Shown here one piece after another: positions 7,674 through 16,313 of a DNA stretch of 64,000 bases. Both the position numbers and the translations under genes were made by a program. Source of the DNA: Vibrionales bacterium SWAT-3 (lineage in GTDB: Bacteria > Pseudomonadota > Gammaproteobacteria > Enterobacterales > Vibrionaceae); contig AAZW01000018.1 of assembly GCA_000169995.1 (NCBI GenBank), positions 1 to 64,000 of the forward strand. Direction: 5' to 3'. How positions within the stretch are numbered: position 1 is the first letter of the stretch; each line of letters begins with the position of its first letter. A model generated the notes under the pieces. The model ran no database searches. It had not been told where the DNA came from and saw nothing but the letters and a program-made list of their open reading frames with translations.

Positions 7674-8870
7674 CTAAGCCAGTAAATTGAACTCAGTTAT
7701 TTTCTTTTCCCAGCTACTTTTCCACTCAGGCAGTTGATCAGCTGGCATCGGACGTGCAATAAAATACCCTTGAGCCAGTGTGTCTTTATTACTCATTGAA
7801 CGTATATCTTTCCAAATTGATATATCTTCAATGCCCTCTGCTACAGTCGTTAAATCCAATAATTTAGCGAGGTAAAGTGAAGCTCTCACAATTGCTCGAC
7901 TAGATCGGCTTTGCTGGATGTTTTTAACGAAGTCGATATCCAGTTTCAATGCAGAAAATGGCAGGTCCTCAAGTTGTTTCAGTGAGGAGTAACCCGTTCC
8001 GAAATCGTCAATCGCGAGCGGAATACCACGCATACATATTCTTGTAGTAGACGCTAAAGCCAACGCAACACTTTCAACTAGGTCGGACTCCGTTAACTCC
8101 AGTTTGATCTGCTCAACATCTAACCTACCGTTATCGATAAGCTTAAAGATATGATCGACAATTTCACCGTCAATCATATCTTTCGCTGTTAAGTTCAAAA
8201 CAAACCTGCGGCTGCATAGGAAGCGTTGATCGTTAATCGCTTGCTCAAGTAACTGCTTCAATACATTCAGCATTAACCCTGAATCAATGAGACGTGTCAA
8301 AAAGAAAAATGGACTGAGAACACCATAATGGGGATGCTGCCAACGAATTAAAGATTCACTCTCCTTCCATTCTCCTGTGTGAATACAGACGATGGGTTGA
8401 TAGTGCAAAACCATCTCATGGTTCTCGACAGCCTTGACGATGTCCTCATCAGTGATCACGATATCTCTATTTGAACTTGAAGCCGACTCTGGTTTTTTAG
8501 TATCCCTACTTACCAACTTTAGTAGCCGGGAACGATCAATCGGCTTTTCTAACACACCCAATAAATTGAGATTAAATGCCTTACACATTTTACTAGCGGC
8601 ATCGAGCACAGTTTGGTTTTCAGCACTCGTTATGATGATATTGCCCTTGAAGTTCAAATTAGCTAACCGTTTTAGCAATTCGATCCCATCTATCATTGGC
8701 ATATTGAGGTCACACAATATTAGGTCGACCGAAGACTGTTCAATGTGGTCTAACGCCTTACACCCACACTCGAAAGAATGAACCTTACCGACACTCAAGC
8801 TGTTCAATACCATGGTCATGACATTCAACTGAAAGGGGTGGTCTTCGATTACAACAATATTTTGATCCAT
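7674..8870 (-). CDS. response regulator with EAL domain (c-di-GMP phosphodiesterase, VieA-like)
   Basis: A 398-residue protein. The N-terminal receiver domain (about 1-125) has phospho-acceptor Asp54 in CDLNMP. The EAL domain (about 145-385) keeps the metal and catalytic residues: Glu172 in ESL (replacing EAL), the Asn of FVLNLT, ELTESD, DDFGTG, the Lys of LKLDIDF and the Glu of VAEGIE. An active c-di-GMP phosphodiesterase switched by phosphorylation is therefore likely. Unlike VieA it lacks the C-terminal HTH domain. It starts 14 bp after the hybrid kinase stop, so the kinase is the obvious phosphodonor. Confidence 0.87.
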   Translation of the reverse strand: MDQNIVVIEDHPFQLNVMTMVLNSLSVGKVHSFECGCKALDHIEQSSVDLILCDLNMPMIDGIELLKRLANLNFKGNIIITSAENQTVLDAASKMCKAFNLNLLGVLEKPIDRSRLLKLVSRDTKKPESASSSNRDIVITDEDIVKAVENHEMVLHYQPIVCIHTGEWKESESLIRWQHPHYGVLSPFFFLTRLIDSGLMLNVLKQLLEQAINDQRFLCSRRFVLNLTAKDMIDGEIVDHIFKLIDNGRLDVEQIKLELTESDLVESVALALASTTRICMRGIPLAIDDFGTGYSSLKQLEDLPFSALKLDIDFVKNIQQSRSSRAIVRASLYLAKLLDLTTVAEGIEDISIWKDIRSMSNKDTLAQGYFIARPMPADQLPEWKSSWEKKITEFNLLA

Positions 8871-8884
8871 AGTGTTCCCTCAGC

Positions 8885-11800
8885 CTATTGAGCATACGTG
8901 GAGTAGAAGCTTTGTAACTTCTGCGTTAGTCGCTCCACTTCATGGAAATACTCTAAGTACCTACCTCTTTGGTTTGCAGAGGCGTCTTCTAGCTGTTGCA
9001 GTTGGTCAGCCATCTCAGTACTGCCAACCATCTTCGCTGCACCTTTCATTTTATGGGCAACTTGTTTGATCTCATCGAGGCTCTCGCTCTCACATGCAGC
9101 AAGTAACAAAGGTAAGTCTGAGCAGTGACTCTGAATAAAATCCTTGATGATCTGATCGATAAGGTCCTGATCTCCAAATAATTCCATCAAATTTTGAATA
9201 TCAATAGGCGCAAGGCTAGGTTCAACGCTCGCATCGTTGACGGCTAATTGGCTAACAGCCGGTGTGCCTTTCATAAGATGCTTGTTGATCGTGTCACCAA
9301 TCACTTTGAGCTTGGTAGGTTTAGACAAAAAGTCATCCATACCAATCTCAAAACATTTGTCGTTTTCACCCTTAACAGCGTTTGCTGTCAGTGCAATGAT
9401 AGGCAATCGAGGTATATTCTGACTTTGCTCTTTCGAACGAATCTGTTTCGTTAGCTCATAGCCATCCACCTCAGGCATATGACAGTCAGTGATAAGTAAG
9501 CCATAGTCCTGCTTATCGAGCGCCACTAGCGCTTCTCTACCGTTGTCCACCATATCGGCATGAAAACCTAGCTGCTCGATCTGCTTAATAATGATCTGTT
9601 GGTTGATTGGGTGATCTTCCGCAATCAGTATCAGCCTATTATTTTCCATCGCCGATTCGCGTGATTCGGTGCTTAATCGTAAGTTGTTTTCTTCCTTTAC
9701 GACTTCTTCGACAAAGGTTGGATTATTGCTTAAGCAGTGTCTTAGCTGTGAAGGCAGTAATGGGTTTGCCGATAAATTCCAACCTAACTTACAAGGAGCA
9801 GGTGAAAGCATTCCATGTTCGCTTAGACAGATAAAATTCACGCTCTCGTCAGGAGAACTAATACTCTGAGCAAGCTCATGAGGGACGAACACAAAGCCAG
9901 GCTCAATGGTCTCGACCCAATGCGCTAACTCTTTTGTGGTTTGCACGCTCTTTGTAATCACCTTGATACCCCAAGATGTCAGATAGCTCTCCAACTCTTG
10001 ATGCTGCATGAAGGTTTTGGTGAGCAAAGCGACTTTACCTGTCATATCTTGATACTGGTTATCATCAAGTGATGTCAGAGGTACCGAGATAGTAAATGTT
10101 GAGCCTAAGTTCACCTTACTTATCACGTTCAGCGTCCCGCCCATTTGCTCTATCAATTGCTTTGAGATAGTCAACCCAAGGCCAGAGCCACCGTACTTTC
10201 TCGTGGTACCTTCATCGGCCTGCACGAACGGTCTAAATAGATTTCGAATATGCTCTTCGCTAATGCCGATTCCGCTATCGAAAACTTCAAAACAGACTTG
10301 TTGCTGGCCATCGTTTTGACTGACTAACTTCGTCGTTAAGCCAACGGTTCCATGCTCAGTAAATTTAATCGCATTACTCAACAGGTTGTTCAGTACTTGG
10401 CCGAGACGGATGTCGTCCATCAGTACCGAATCTTTTAATTCAGGGTCTAGCCAGAACTTGAACTGCAACCCTTTGGCATGCGCCTGCCTTGCTTGCAGTT
10501 GAGTGACTCTAAGAGTCAAAGTATCCAGACTTGCAGGCTGGTAATCCAAAGTCAGCTTACCTGCCTCAATTTTAGAGAAATCAAGAATGTCGTTAACGAT
10601 GTGCAATAAGTTATTAGCGGACTGGCTTAGCGTTGTATGAATCTTTTGTACTTCATGACCCACTTCATACTGCTCAGAAAGCTCTAACAAACTCACAATG
10701 CCACCAAGAGGCGTTCGGATCTCATGACTCATGTTAGCTAGAAATCTCGATTTCGCTTCGGTAGCAGCAATCGCACTCTGCCTTGCCTGAGTGAGCTCTT
10801 CTTGCTGCTGCTTTAGCTCGGTAATATCCGTCAGTACAGAGTCCCATTCGTAGTAATCACCACGATCGGATATTTTGCTTTGTAAGTTAAGCCAGCGATT
10901 CTGGTTCTCGATATTGACGCCAATATCCAGACTCAACTTTCCATCTTTGTTGCCACAACGTATTTTTCGAATCAGAGTACGGCGATCTTTCGCATTTAAC
11001 GGCGCAAAAAAGCTCGTCGGAGATCGACGTAGTTGAGATGGCGTGAGCCCGAGAAGTTCTTCGATTCCATTACTGATAAACACGAACTCGATATCGTGTA
11101 AGCTTCGCTTAGGCTGGATATGTTGTATCACCGCACCGTGTAAATTGTTCGCGAGTTTTTGGACGCGGTCATCCGCACTTTTAGCGATTTTTTTCGCTTC
11201 ATACAATTCAGTCAAATCATCGAGAATCGTTACTGAACCTTCGATACTTCCATTAGAAATGTATGGACACTTCCAATATGCATAGTGCTTACTGCCAAAT
11301 GGCGAGACCACCTCTTTTTCCAAACGAGGCAAAACATTCCCTTTGTGGATCATGGCGTCTTCGTCTGGATTGTTAATGATTGCTTCTTCTATTAAGTCAA
11401 AATCCTTAAGCGCCCTAGCCACACTGTTGAAACTCACAAGTTGGTTTTCTAGATCACGTACCACAATTGGAAACGGCATTGCGTTGAGTAGTGAACGCTC
11501 GAACTCGACTTGATGCTTCAACGCAGACTCAGCTCGCTTGCGGTCCTCAACCTCACGGCTTAATTTCCAACTCCATGCCATGATCGCCATGATAAGAACG
11601 GATGCGACAGAAATAAGAATGGCTGCCCCCAGAATCACATCTTTAGTGTCAACTCCAGATTCGTAAGAAACATCTAACCAATTCTTTTTAATTTGCTGGA
11701 ATTTATGATGTGGAATCGCAAAAAGCGCTTTATTGATGATGTTTCCTAATATCTCTTGATTAGCTTCCACGCTGTAAGCGACAGGAACATCATTATCTTT

Positions 11801-13159
11801 TGACAACAGGCTAATTACTCGCAAGTAACCTGAATACTGTCCTTGGAGCAGTGGAGACGCGAGATATAAAGAGAGCATTGCAGAGTCAACTTGCCCTTTA
11901 TCAACCGCCTCTAATACTTGCTCAACCGAGTCATACTTTTTTATTGGGCAAGCTTCGCAATAACGCTTGGCCAATTGGGCGCCAACGCTATCGTCAGTAG
12001 TACCGATAATCGCGTTCTGAGAAAGCTCACCAAACACATCGACCTTGTTACTGTCGCTTTTACCAATCAGCGCCCACGGCTCAACCATAAAAGGTTTCGA
12101 GTAAAGGTGACGATCATCCACACCAGCAAAAGGAGTCGCTTTAGTGTGGATCAGGGGTAGAGAAACCGTATGTAAGTCGTTTCCTTCAATACCGAAGTCA
12201 TTTTCAAAAATGAAATTTAGACCAGTAAGTCGAGAGATCTCATTCAAGATATCAATAGAGATACCATCAGGCTGCCCTTCACTGTTCACAAATGAAATAG
12301 GCTTAGAGTCTCGAATGTACGACACATAGATATTGGGGTTCAGTGTTAGATATTGCTGCTCCTTTTCCGTCAATAACAACTTATTTTTACTAACAACCAG
12401 TAATAGACGCCTTTGTATTTCATTTAACCATTTCTTATGAATACTAACGATTTGATTAGGCTTATCTTGGTTAATTGAAGTGTTAATGATGTTCAATAGC
12501 TTCCTGTTTTCAGGAGTATCAAGTAGAGCAATAACGTAGTTATTCAGAGGCAAGCCATCATGTAAATTCACAGACAGCGATGCGTCATAGGGGCTATTCA
12601 TCAGCTTACTGTGTAACAGCACGCCATCATCCACAATTGCGAGCACTTTCTCACGTGCAACAGCGGCTATCGCATCCTGATATGATGAGTATGATTCAAA
12701 TGAAGAAAACGGAAGTAAGGACTTCACAGACGATGCGTTGCTTGAATTTTCAAAGTAAGCAAGCTTGCGCCCTTTCATGAGCAAATGACTCTCAATAGGT
12801 TCACTGCTCAAACTGATCATTCGGCTCGACAAGATCGGTTTCGAGTAGATAACGCCACCACTTGAAACATTTTGCTCTGCAGTAATGATGGCGTCCACGT
12901 CACCCGTTTTTAGCATATTGTTGAGTTCAGACGGTGACTGGTAACCAACAAACTCTACACCATCGAGTCCATCTTTCACGTAGAAATCAACTAAGTCAGG
13001 CAGTAAACCCGAAACCTCTCCTTGTTGGGATTGAGCATAAGGAGCAAAATCTGAGATTTGAATCCCTAGTTGAATTGATTCATCAGCTTGTGCTTTTTGT
13101 GATGCGAAAAACACCAATGTAATCAAAGAAAATAACTGAAAGAAAAAGATACGGTACAT
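8885..13159 (-). CDS. BvgS/VieS-type hybrid sensor histidine kinase
   Basis: A 1424-residue unorthodox kinase. Order: signal peptide (about 1-25); two tandem periplasmic SBP_bac_3 Venus-flytrap domains (about 28-260 and 270-500); one TM (about 508-530); one or two PAS regions (about 550-790); HisKA with phospho-His812 in SHEIRTP; HATPase with GIGIS and GGSGLGL boxes; a receiver with Asp1225 in TDCHMP; and an HPt domain with His1369 in AHKMKGAA. A full four-step relay is therefore present, ending on the adjacent REC-EAL protein. The tandem binding domains imply a small solute ligand. VieS of V. cholerae has the same plan; orthology is not proven. Confidence 0.92.
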   Translation of the reverse strand: MYRIFFFQLFSLITLVFFASQKAQADESIQLGIQISDFAPYAQSQQGEVSGLLPDLVDFYVKDGLDGVEFVGYQSPSELNNMLKTGDVDAIITAEQNVSSGGVIYSKPILSSRMISLSSEPIESHLLMKGRKLAYFENSSNASSVKSLLPFSSFESYSSYQDAIAAVAREKVLAIVDDGVLLHSKLMNSPYDASLSVNLHDGLPLNNYVIALLDTPENRKLLNIINTSINQDKPNQIVSIHKKWLNEIQRRLLLVVSKNKLLLTEKEQQYLTLNPNIYVSYIRDSKPISFVNSEGQPDGISIDILNEISRLTGLNFIFENDFGIEGNDLHTVSLPLIHTKATPFAGVDDRHLYSKPFMVEPWALIGKSDSNKVDVFGELSQNAIIGTTDDSVGAQLAKRYCEACPIKKYDSVEQVLEAVDKGQVDSAMLSLYLASPLLQGQYSGYLRVISLLSKDNDVPVAYSVEANQEILGNIINKALFAIPHHKFQQIKKNWLDVSYESGVDTKDVILGAAILISVASVLIMAIMAWSWKLSREVEDRKRAESALKHQVEFERSLLNAMPFPIVVRDLENQLVSFNSVARALKDFDLIEEAIINNPDEDAMIHKGNVLPRLEKEVVSPFGSKHYAYWKCPYISNGSIEGSVTILDDLTELYEAKKIAKSADDRVQKLANNLHGAVIQHIQPKRSLHDIEFVFISNGIEELLGLTPSQLRRSPTSFFAPLNAKDRRTLIRKIRCGNKDGKLSLDIGVNIENQNRWLNLQSKISDRGDYYEWDSVLTDITELKQQQEELTQARQSAIAATEAKSRFLANMSHEIRTPLGGIVSLLELSEQYEVGHEVQKIHTTLSQSANNLLHIVNDILDFSKIEAGKLTLDYQPASLDTLTLRVTQLQARQAHAKGLQFKFWLDPELKDSVLMDDIRLGQVLNNLLSNAIKFTEHGTVGLTTKLVSQNDGQQQVCFEVFDSGIGISEEHIRNLFRPFVQADEGTTRKYGGSGLGLTISKQLIEQMGGTLNVISKVNLGSTFTISVPLTSLDDNQYQDMTGKVALLTKTFMQHQELESYLTSWGIKVITKSVQTTKELAHWVETIEPGFVFVPHELAQSISSPDESVNFICLSEHGMLSPAPCKLGWNLSANPLLPSQLRHCLSNNPTFVEEVVKEENNLRLSTESRESAMENNRLILIAEDHPINQQIIIKQIEQLGFHADMVDNGREALVALDKQDYGLLITDCHMPEVDGYELTKQIRSKEQSQNIPRLPIIALTANAVKGENDKCFEIGMDDFLSKPTKLKVIGDTINKHLMKGTPAVSQLAVNDASVEPSLAPIDIQNLMELFGDQDLIDQIIKDFIQSHCSDLPLLLAACESESLDEIKQVAHKMKGAAKMVGSTEMADQLQQLEDASANQRGRYLEYFHEVERLTQKLQSFYSTYAQ

Positions 13160-13707
13160 GATAAACCTGACGTTATAGCAGCAGCGTACTTTATAACGTC
13201 AACTTAACAGCCATTCAGCAAGTAGCGTTAAACAAAATATGGATACTGTTTAATAAGCCAACTGCTCACCCAGAAAGTAATAGTTGTAGCATACCGATAT
13301 AAAAAGCTCGTGTACTTTCATTAGTTTCTCAAATTAAAACTCTCCAGCTGGCGCATGAATCAAATCTCAATTAGCGAATCACCAAAAGCCTAATACCCAT
13401 AAAACAAAAGCTTTTCGATATGGGAACGAATCAGTTGGACTCAACAACAGCACATTAATTCTCAAATTGAAGGCGAAAAATGCCTCTCAAAATAAAACTA
13501 TTATCCGCCAGCTACGTATTGTTTCAGTGAGAAGCAAGAACACTTCCATTTAACTATCTGAAAAGAAGATTATTTCAGGATGGTACGGAAAATGTTCTGC
13601 AAAACTAGACAAAATGGCATTTGAATTGCTTTGTCATAGATAACCCAACCAATATACAGCAGGTTGCATCACTTACCATCATTGCAGCTTGTCACAGAGG
13701 ATAGGCT
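13160..13707. other. intergenic region between divergent genes
   Basis: A 548-bp A+T-rich gap that must hold the promoters of the hybrid kinase (leftward) and the small gene at 13708 (rightward). I see no open frame with a ribosome site, no clear sRNA-plus-terminator signature and no riboswitch core. Confidence 0.5.
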
Positions 13708-13956
13708 ATGACCTTACAAAGACATACGTATTACGGCTTAATTCACCATGGAATTAAAACCTTGTTAATGGACAGAGTTGGCCACTTTACTGAGCGTGAA
13801 TATCATGAGTATCTTGACCTAACGACAGGAAAATCCACCTGCTTCGCGATGAGTGAACAAGAGCTGGAGACCACTTTAGACAATTTGAAGAGCGAAGGTT
13901 ATTTAGAAGATATCAAGAAGCTGATCCCTCGCTACCAAACGTCATCGATGCGTTGA
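13708..13956 (+). CDS. conserved-looking small protein of unknown function
   Basis: An 82-residue soluble protein. It has an AGAGGATAGG ribosome-site region before the ATG and a terminator-like hairpin behind it, so it is very likely real. The sequence is helical, with a C-terminal MSEQELETTLDNLKSEGYLEDIKKLIPRY segment of the kind seen in small winged-helix or phage-regulator-like proteins, but I do not recognise a family. It is expressed as a single gene, divergent from the hybrid kinase. Confidence 0.65.
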   Translation: MTLQRHTYYGLIHHGIKTLLMDRVGHFTEREYHEYLDLTTGKSTCFAMSEQELETTLDNLKSEGYLEDIKKLIPRYQTSSMR

Positions 13957-13987
13957 AATTCTGCCAGCTTTACTCAGATTAATACCC

Positions 13988-14024
13988 AATTGTCTCGAGC
14001 TGTTTTGCATCGAGGCAATTTTGG
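13988..14024 (+). terminator. hairpin terminator after the 82-residue gene
   Basis: An 11-bp stem (one G-U pair) AATTGTCTCGA / TCGAGGCAATT followed by a short TTGG tail. The U-tract is weak. Confidence 0.5.
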
Positions 14025-14065
14025 TTAGACTGTCGGTAACTCAACTAACCGGATAGTCAGTCCAT

Positions 14066-14647
14066 ATGAAACAAATTCTTGATTTCATCCCTCTCATCAT
14101 TTTCTTCGCACTCTACAAGATGTACGACATCTACACCGCGACAGGCGCATTGATTGTCGCTTCTGCACTACAAATCGTTTTGACGTACTTCATCTACAAA
14201 AAAATAGAAAAAATGCAGGTGATAACGTTTCTGATGGTCGCGGTATTTGGTGGAATGACCATCTTCTTGCACGACGACAACTTCATTAAATGGAAAGTCA
14301 CCATCGTTTACGCTCTATTCGCTATCGGCCTAACCGTAAGCCACCTAATGGGTAAACCTGCGATTAAAGGCATGTTGGGCAAAGAGATTACACTTCCGGA
14401 TGCGGTATGGGGCAAGATCAACTGGGCATGGACATTCTTCTTCACTCTATGCGCAATCATCAACGTATACGTTGCTTTTAACCTACCATTGGATGTGTGG
14501 GTTAACTTCAAGGTGTTTGGCCTGCTAATTGCTACATTACTATTTACGCTGCTTACGGGCGTTTACATCTATAAGCATTTACCAAAAGATCAACAGCTCC
14601 CAAAAGAGCAGCAAGAGCTAACTGATAAAAATACTGACAAGAAGTAA
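14066..14647 (+). CDS. yciB: septation protein A / inner membrane protein YciB
   Basis: A 193-residue polytopic inner-membrane protein of the YciB/IspZ family with about five transmembrane segments. It starts with the family-typical [26 protein letters not shown] and has the conserved [14 protein letters not shown] and [12 protein letters not shown] blocks. The family is linked to normal cell division and envelope synthesis in enterobacteria. Full length with an ordinary C-terminal charged tail. It opens the yciB-yciA-yciI-aspS run. Confidence 0.93.
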   Translation: MKQILDFIPLIIFFALYKMYDIYTATGALIVASALQIVLTYFIYKKIEKMQVITFLMVAVFGGMTIFLHDDNFIKWKVTIVYALFAIGLTVSHLMGKPAIKGMLGKEITLPDAVWGKINWAWTFFFTLCAIINVYVAFNLPLDVWVNFKVFGLLIATLLFTLLTGVYIYKHLPKDQQLPKEQQELTDKNTDKK

Positions 14648-14708
14648 CCCCAAGGGGTGAGTCCTCATTCCGTTTTTGTTACAATTCTTGTCAATATGCT
14701 ATACCTAG

Positions 14709-14747
14709 CGGCCAATGATACTCGTGATCATTGGCCGTTGGCTTTTT
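14709..14747 (+). terminator. intrinsic terminator after yciB
   Basis: An 11-bp perfect stem CGGCCAATGAT / ATCATTGGCCG followed by TTGGCTTTTTTG. Confidence 0.85.
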
Positions 14748-14911
14748 TGTGTTGCGGAAATTGGTCAAAATAAAGCCTATTATTTAATGTAAATCGCACT
14801 AAATTATTGGCTATCTGGTCTCTGTTGCTCATTGCGCTCGTTTGCCAATGCGCTTCACCAACCAACACTTCTGTTTTTATTTAGATAATCAATACCACCA
14901 AGAGTACAACA

Positions 14912-15310
14912 ATGACGATTCAATCAACTTTGAACCCAATTGGTTCCCTACTTCTTCGCACATTAGCGATGCCTTCTGATACCAATGCAGCAGGTCAAAT
15001 CTTCGGTGGTTGGATAATGTCTCAGCTCGACCTTGCAGGCGGCATCTTGGCGAAAGAGATTTCTAACGGCAAAATTGTTACCGTGTCGGTTTCGAGCATT
15101 GAATTCAAGCAGCCCGTATCCGTTGGTGATGTGGTGTGCGTTTATGGTGACTGCACAAAGATTGGCCGCAGCTCGATGAATATCGACTTAGAGGTTTGGG
15201 TTAAGCCGGTACTGGATCACGGCATTGGCGACCGCTACAAGGTATGTGGTGCAACGTTCAACTACGTAGCCGTTGATGAAAGTGGCAAGCCTCGAACCAT
15301 TAAAAAATAA
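14912..15310 (+). CDS. yciA: acyl-CoA thioester hydrolase YciA
   Basis: A 132-residue hotdog-fold thioesterase that hydrolyses acyl-CoAs. The family motif around the catalytic Asp is visible (LAMPSDTNAAGQIFGGWIMSQLDLAGG), as is the second hotdog strand region (GKIVTVSVSSIEFKQPVSVGDVVCVYG). Full length for YciA. It has its own upstream gap after the yciB terminator and so probably its own promoter. Confidence 0.94.
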   Translation: MTIQSTLNPIGSLLLRTLAMPSDTNAAGQIFGGWIMSQLDLAGGILAKEISNGKIVTVSVSSIEFKQPVSVGDVVCVYGDCTKIGRSSMNIDLEVWVKPVLDHGIGDRYKVCGATFNYVAVDESGKPRTIKK

Positions 15311-15327
15311 GCCAGCTTGCTTCGGGA

Positions 15328-15367
15328 ATGGTCTTTAGTCTCAACCAGTCAAACCACTAAAGACCAT
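15328..15367 (+). terminator. hairpin after yciA
   Basis: A perfect 11-bp stem ATGGTCTTTAG / CTAAAGACCAT with an 18-nt loop. No U-tract follows, so terminator function is uncertain; it could be an mRNA-end stabiliser. Confidence 0.4.
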
Positions 15368-15497
15368 ACAAGTCTCTCGCACCAATTCACAATTTCTTAT
15401 CATTAGCTCTTCCAATACCAATTAGTTCGCGTAAATTAGCAAGATAGCTATTTTATAATCTCCCAAATTCAGTGAAGTAAAATAAGGATATGCCAAT

Positions 15498-15794
15498 ATG
15501 TGGTACGTGATTTTCTCTCAAGATGTCGAAAATTCATTAGAAAAACGCCTCAGTGTTCGCCCACAACATCTAGAACGCCTACAAACACTTAACGATGAAG
15601 GCCGACTTCTAACCGCGGGGCCAATGCCAGCGATTGATTCAGATAACCCTGGCGAAGCTGGTTTCACAGGTTCAACGGTAATCGCTGAGTTTAACTCTTT
15701 AGAAGACGCACAGGCATGGGCAGACGCAGATCCGTACATTGACGCAGGCGTCTACCAAAATGTCATCGTAAAACCATTCAAGAAAGTATTTTAA
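15498..15794 (+). CDS. yciI: YciI family protein
   Basis: A 98-residue cytoplasmic protein of the YciI/YCII fold. It starts MWYVIFSQD and has the conserved His in RPQHLERL and the [11 protein letters not shown] motif, whose Asp is thought to be the active-site-like residue. The biochemical role is not established. An AAGGAT ribosome site lies about 11 bp before the ATG. The stop codon is one base from the next start (GTG 15796), so it is translationally linked to the pilotin gene. Confidence 0.92.
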   Translation: MWYVIFSQDVENSLEKRLSVRPQHLERLQTLNDEGRLLTAGPMPAIDSDNPGEAGFTGSTVIAEFNSLEDAQAWADADPYIDAGVYQNVIVKPFKKVF

Positions 15795-15795
15795 C

Positions 15796-16191
15796 GTGAA
15801 AAAATGGATTATTAGCTCACTGGCCGCTGTTCTGCTTGCAGGCTGTGCTTCAAGTGAGCAAGACCAACAAAGACAACTCGAGATGATGGCGCAGCATCGT
15901 GCTGGCGTACTATCTGCAGGCCTACCCATTGAGTATGGCCCTCTGTCTGTTATGCGAGTGCTAGCAAAAAACACCGTGATTGAAATCATGATGATCTACA
16001 ACCAAGATGCTAAAGGTGCTAAGCCTTTAAACCAAGTTGTCGATATGAGTGTGAATAGCTACTGCACCAACTCAGAAGTAAGAGCAAACCTAGACATGGG
16101 CCTGGCTTACAACATCAAGATCCGTAACACACGCGGGCAACTGATGGTTGAGAAGCTGATAAGCAAAGATACTTGCCAGACCGCCAGCTAG
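15796..16191 (+). CDS. aspS: type II secretion pilotin lipoprotein AspS/GspS-beta
   Basis: A 131-residue lipoprotein with a GTG start, lipobox LLAGC and the acylated Cys near residue 17. The mature domain has two cysteines (NSYCTNSE and KDTCQTA) placed to form the disulfide reported for V. cholerae AspS. The family escorts the GspD secretin to the outer membrane. The assignment rests on the fold-length match and on position: AspS in V. cholerae lies beside metE, as here. No other T2SS gene is in the window, which is normal because aspS is unlinked from the gsp operon. Confidence 0.72.
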   Translation: MKKWIISSLAAVLLAGCASSEQDQQRQLEMMAQHRAGVLSAGLPIEYGPLSVMRVLAKNTVIEIMMIYNQDAKGAKPLNQVVDMSVNSYCTNSEVRANLDMGLAYNIKIRNTRGQLMVEKLISKDTCQTAS

Positions 16192-16239
16192 ATTCGAGAT
16201 TCGAGATTCGAGATTCGAGATTCGAGATTCGAGATTCGA
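16191..16239. repeat. 7-bp tandem repeat, 7 perfect copies
   Basis: Seven uninterrupted copies of GATTCGA (49 bp). The first base of the array is the last base of the aspS stop codon. The array sits between that stop and the shared aspS/metE terminator, so slippage would change 3'-UTR length, not protein. Confidence 0.95.
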
Positions 16240-16255
16240 ACAAGTATAAAACTAG

Positions 16256-16288
16256 AAGGCCTCGCATTTGCGAGGCCTTTGTTTTATT
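16256..16288. terminator. bidirectional terminator between aspS and metE
   Basis: Stem AAGGCCTCGC / GCGAGGCCTT with a short loop, a T-rich tail on the plus strand (TTGTTTTATTT), and CTAGTTTTA on the minus strand. It serves both convergent genes. Confidence 0.85.
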
Positions 16289-16313
16289 TAAACAATCAAA
16301 ATCCTAGACTAAA

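Noticed and set aside
8872..13122. Numerous short plus-strand open frames opposite the hybrid kinase
   Set aside because: Antisense shadows of a long, domain-rich gene; none has a ribosome site or family motif.
16191..16239. Repeat array as CRISPR
   Set aside because: The unit is only 7 bp, with no spacers and no cas genes.
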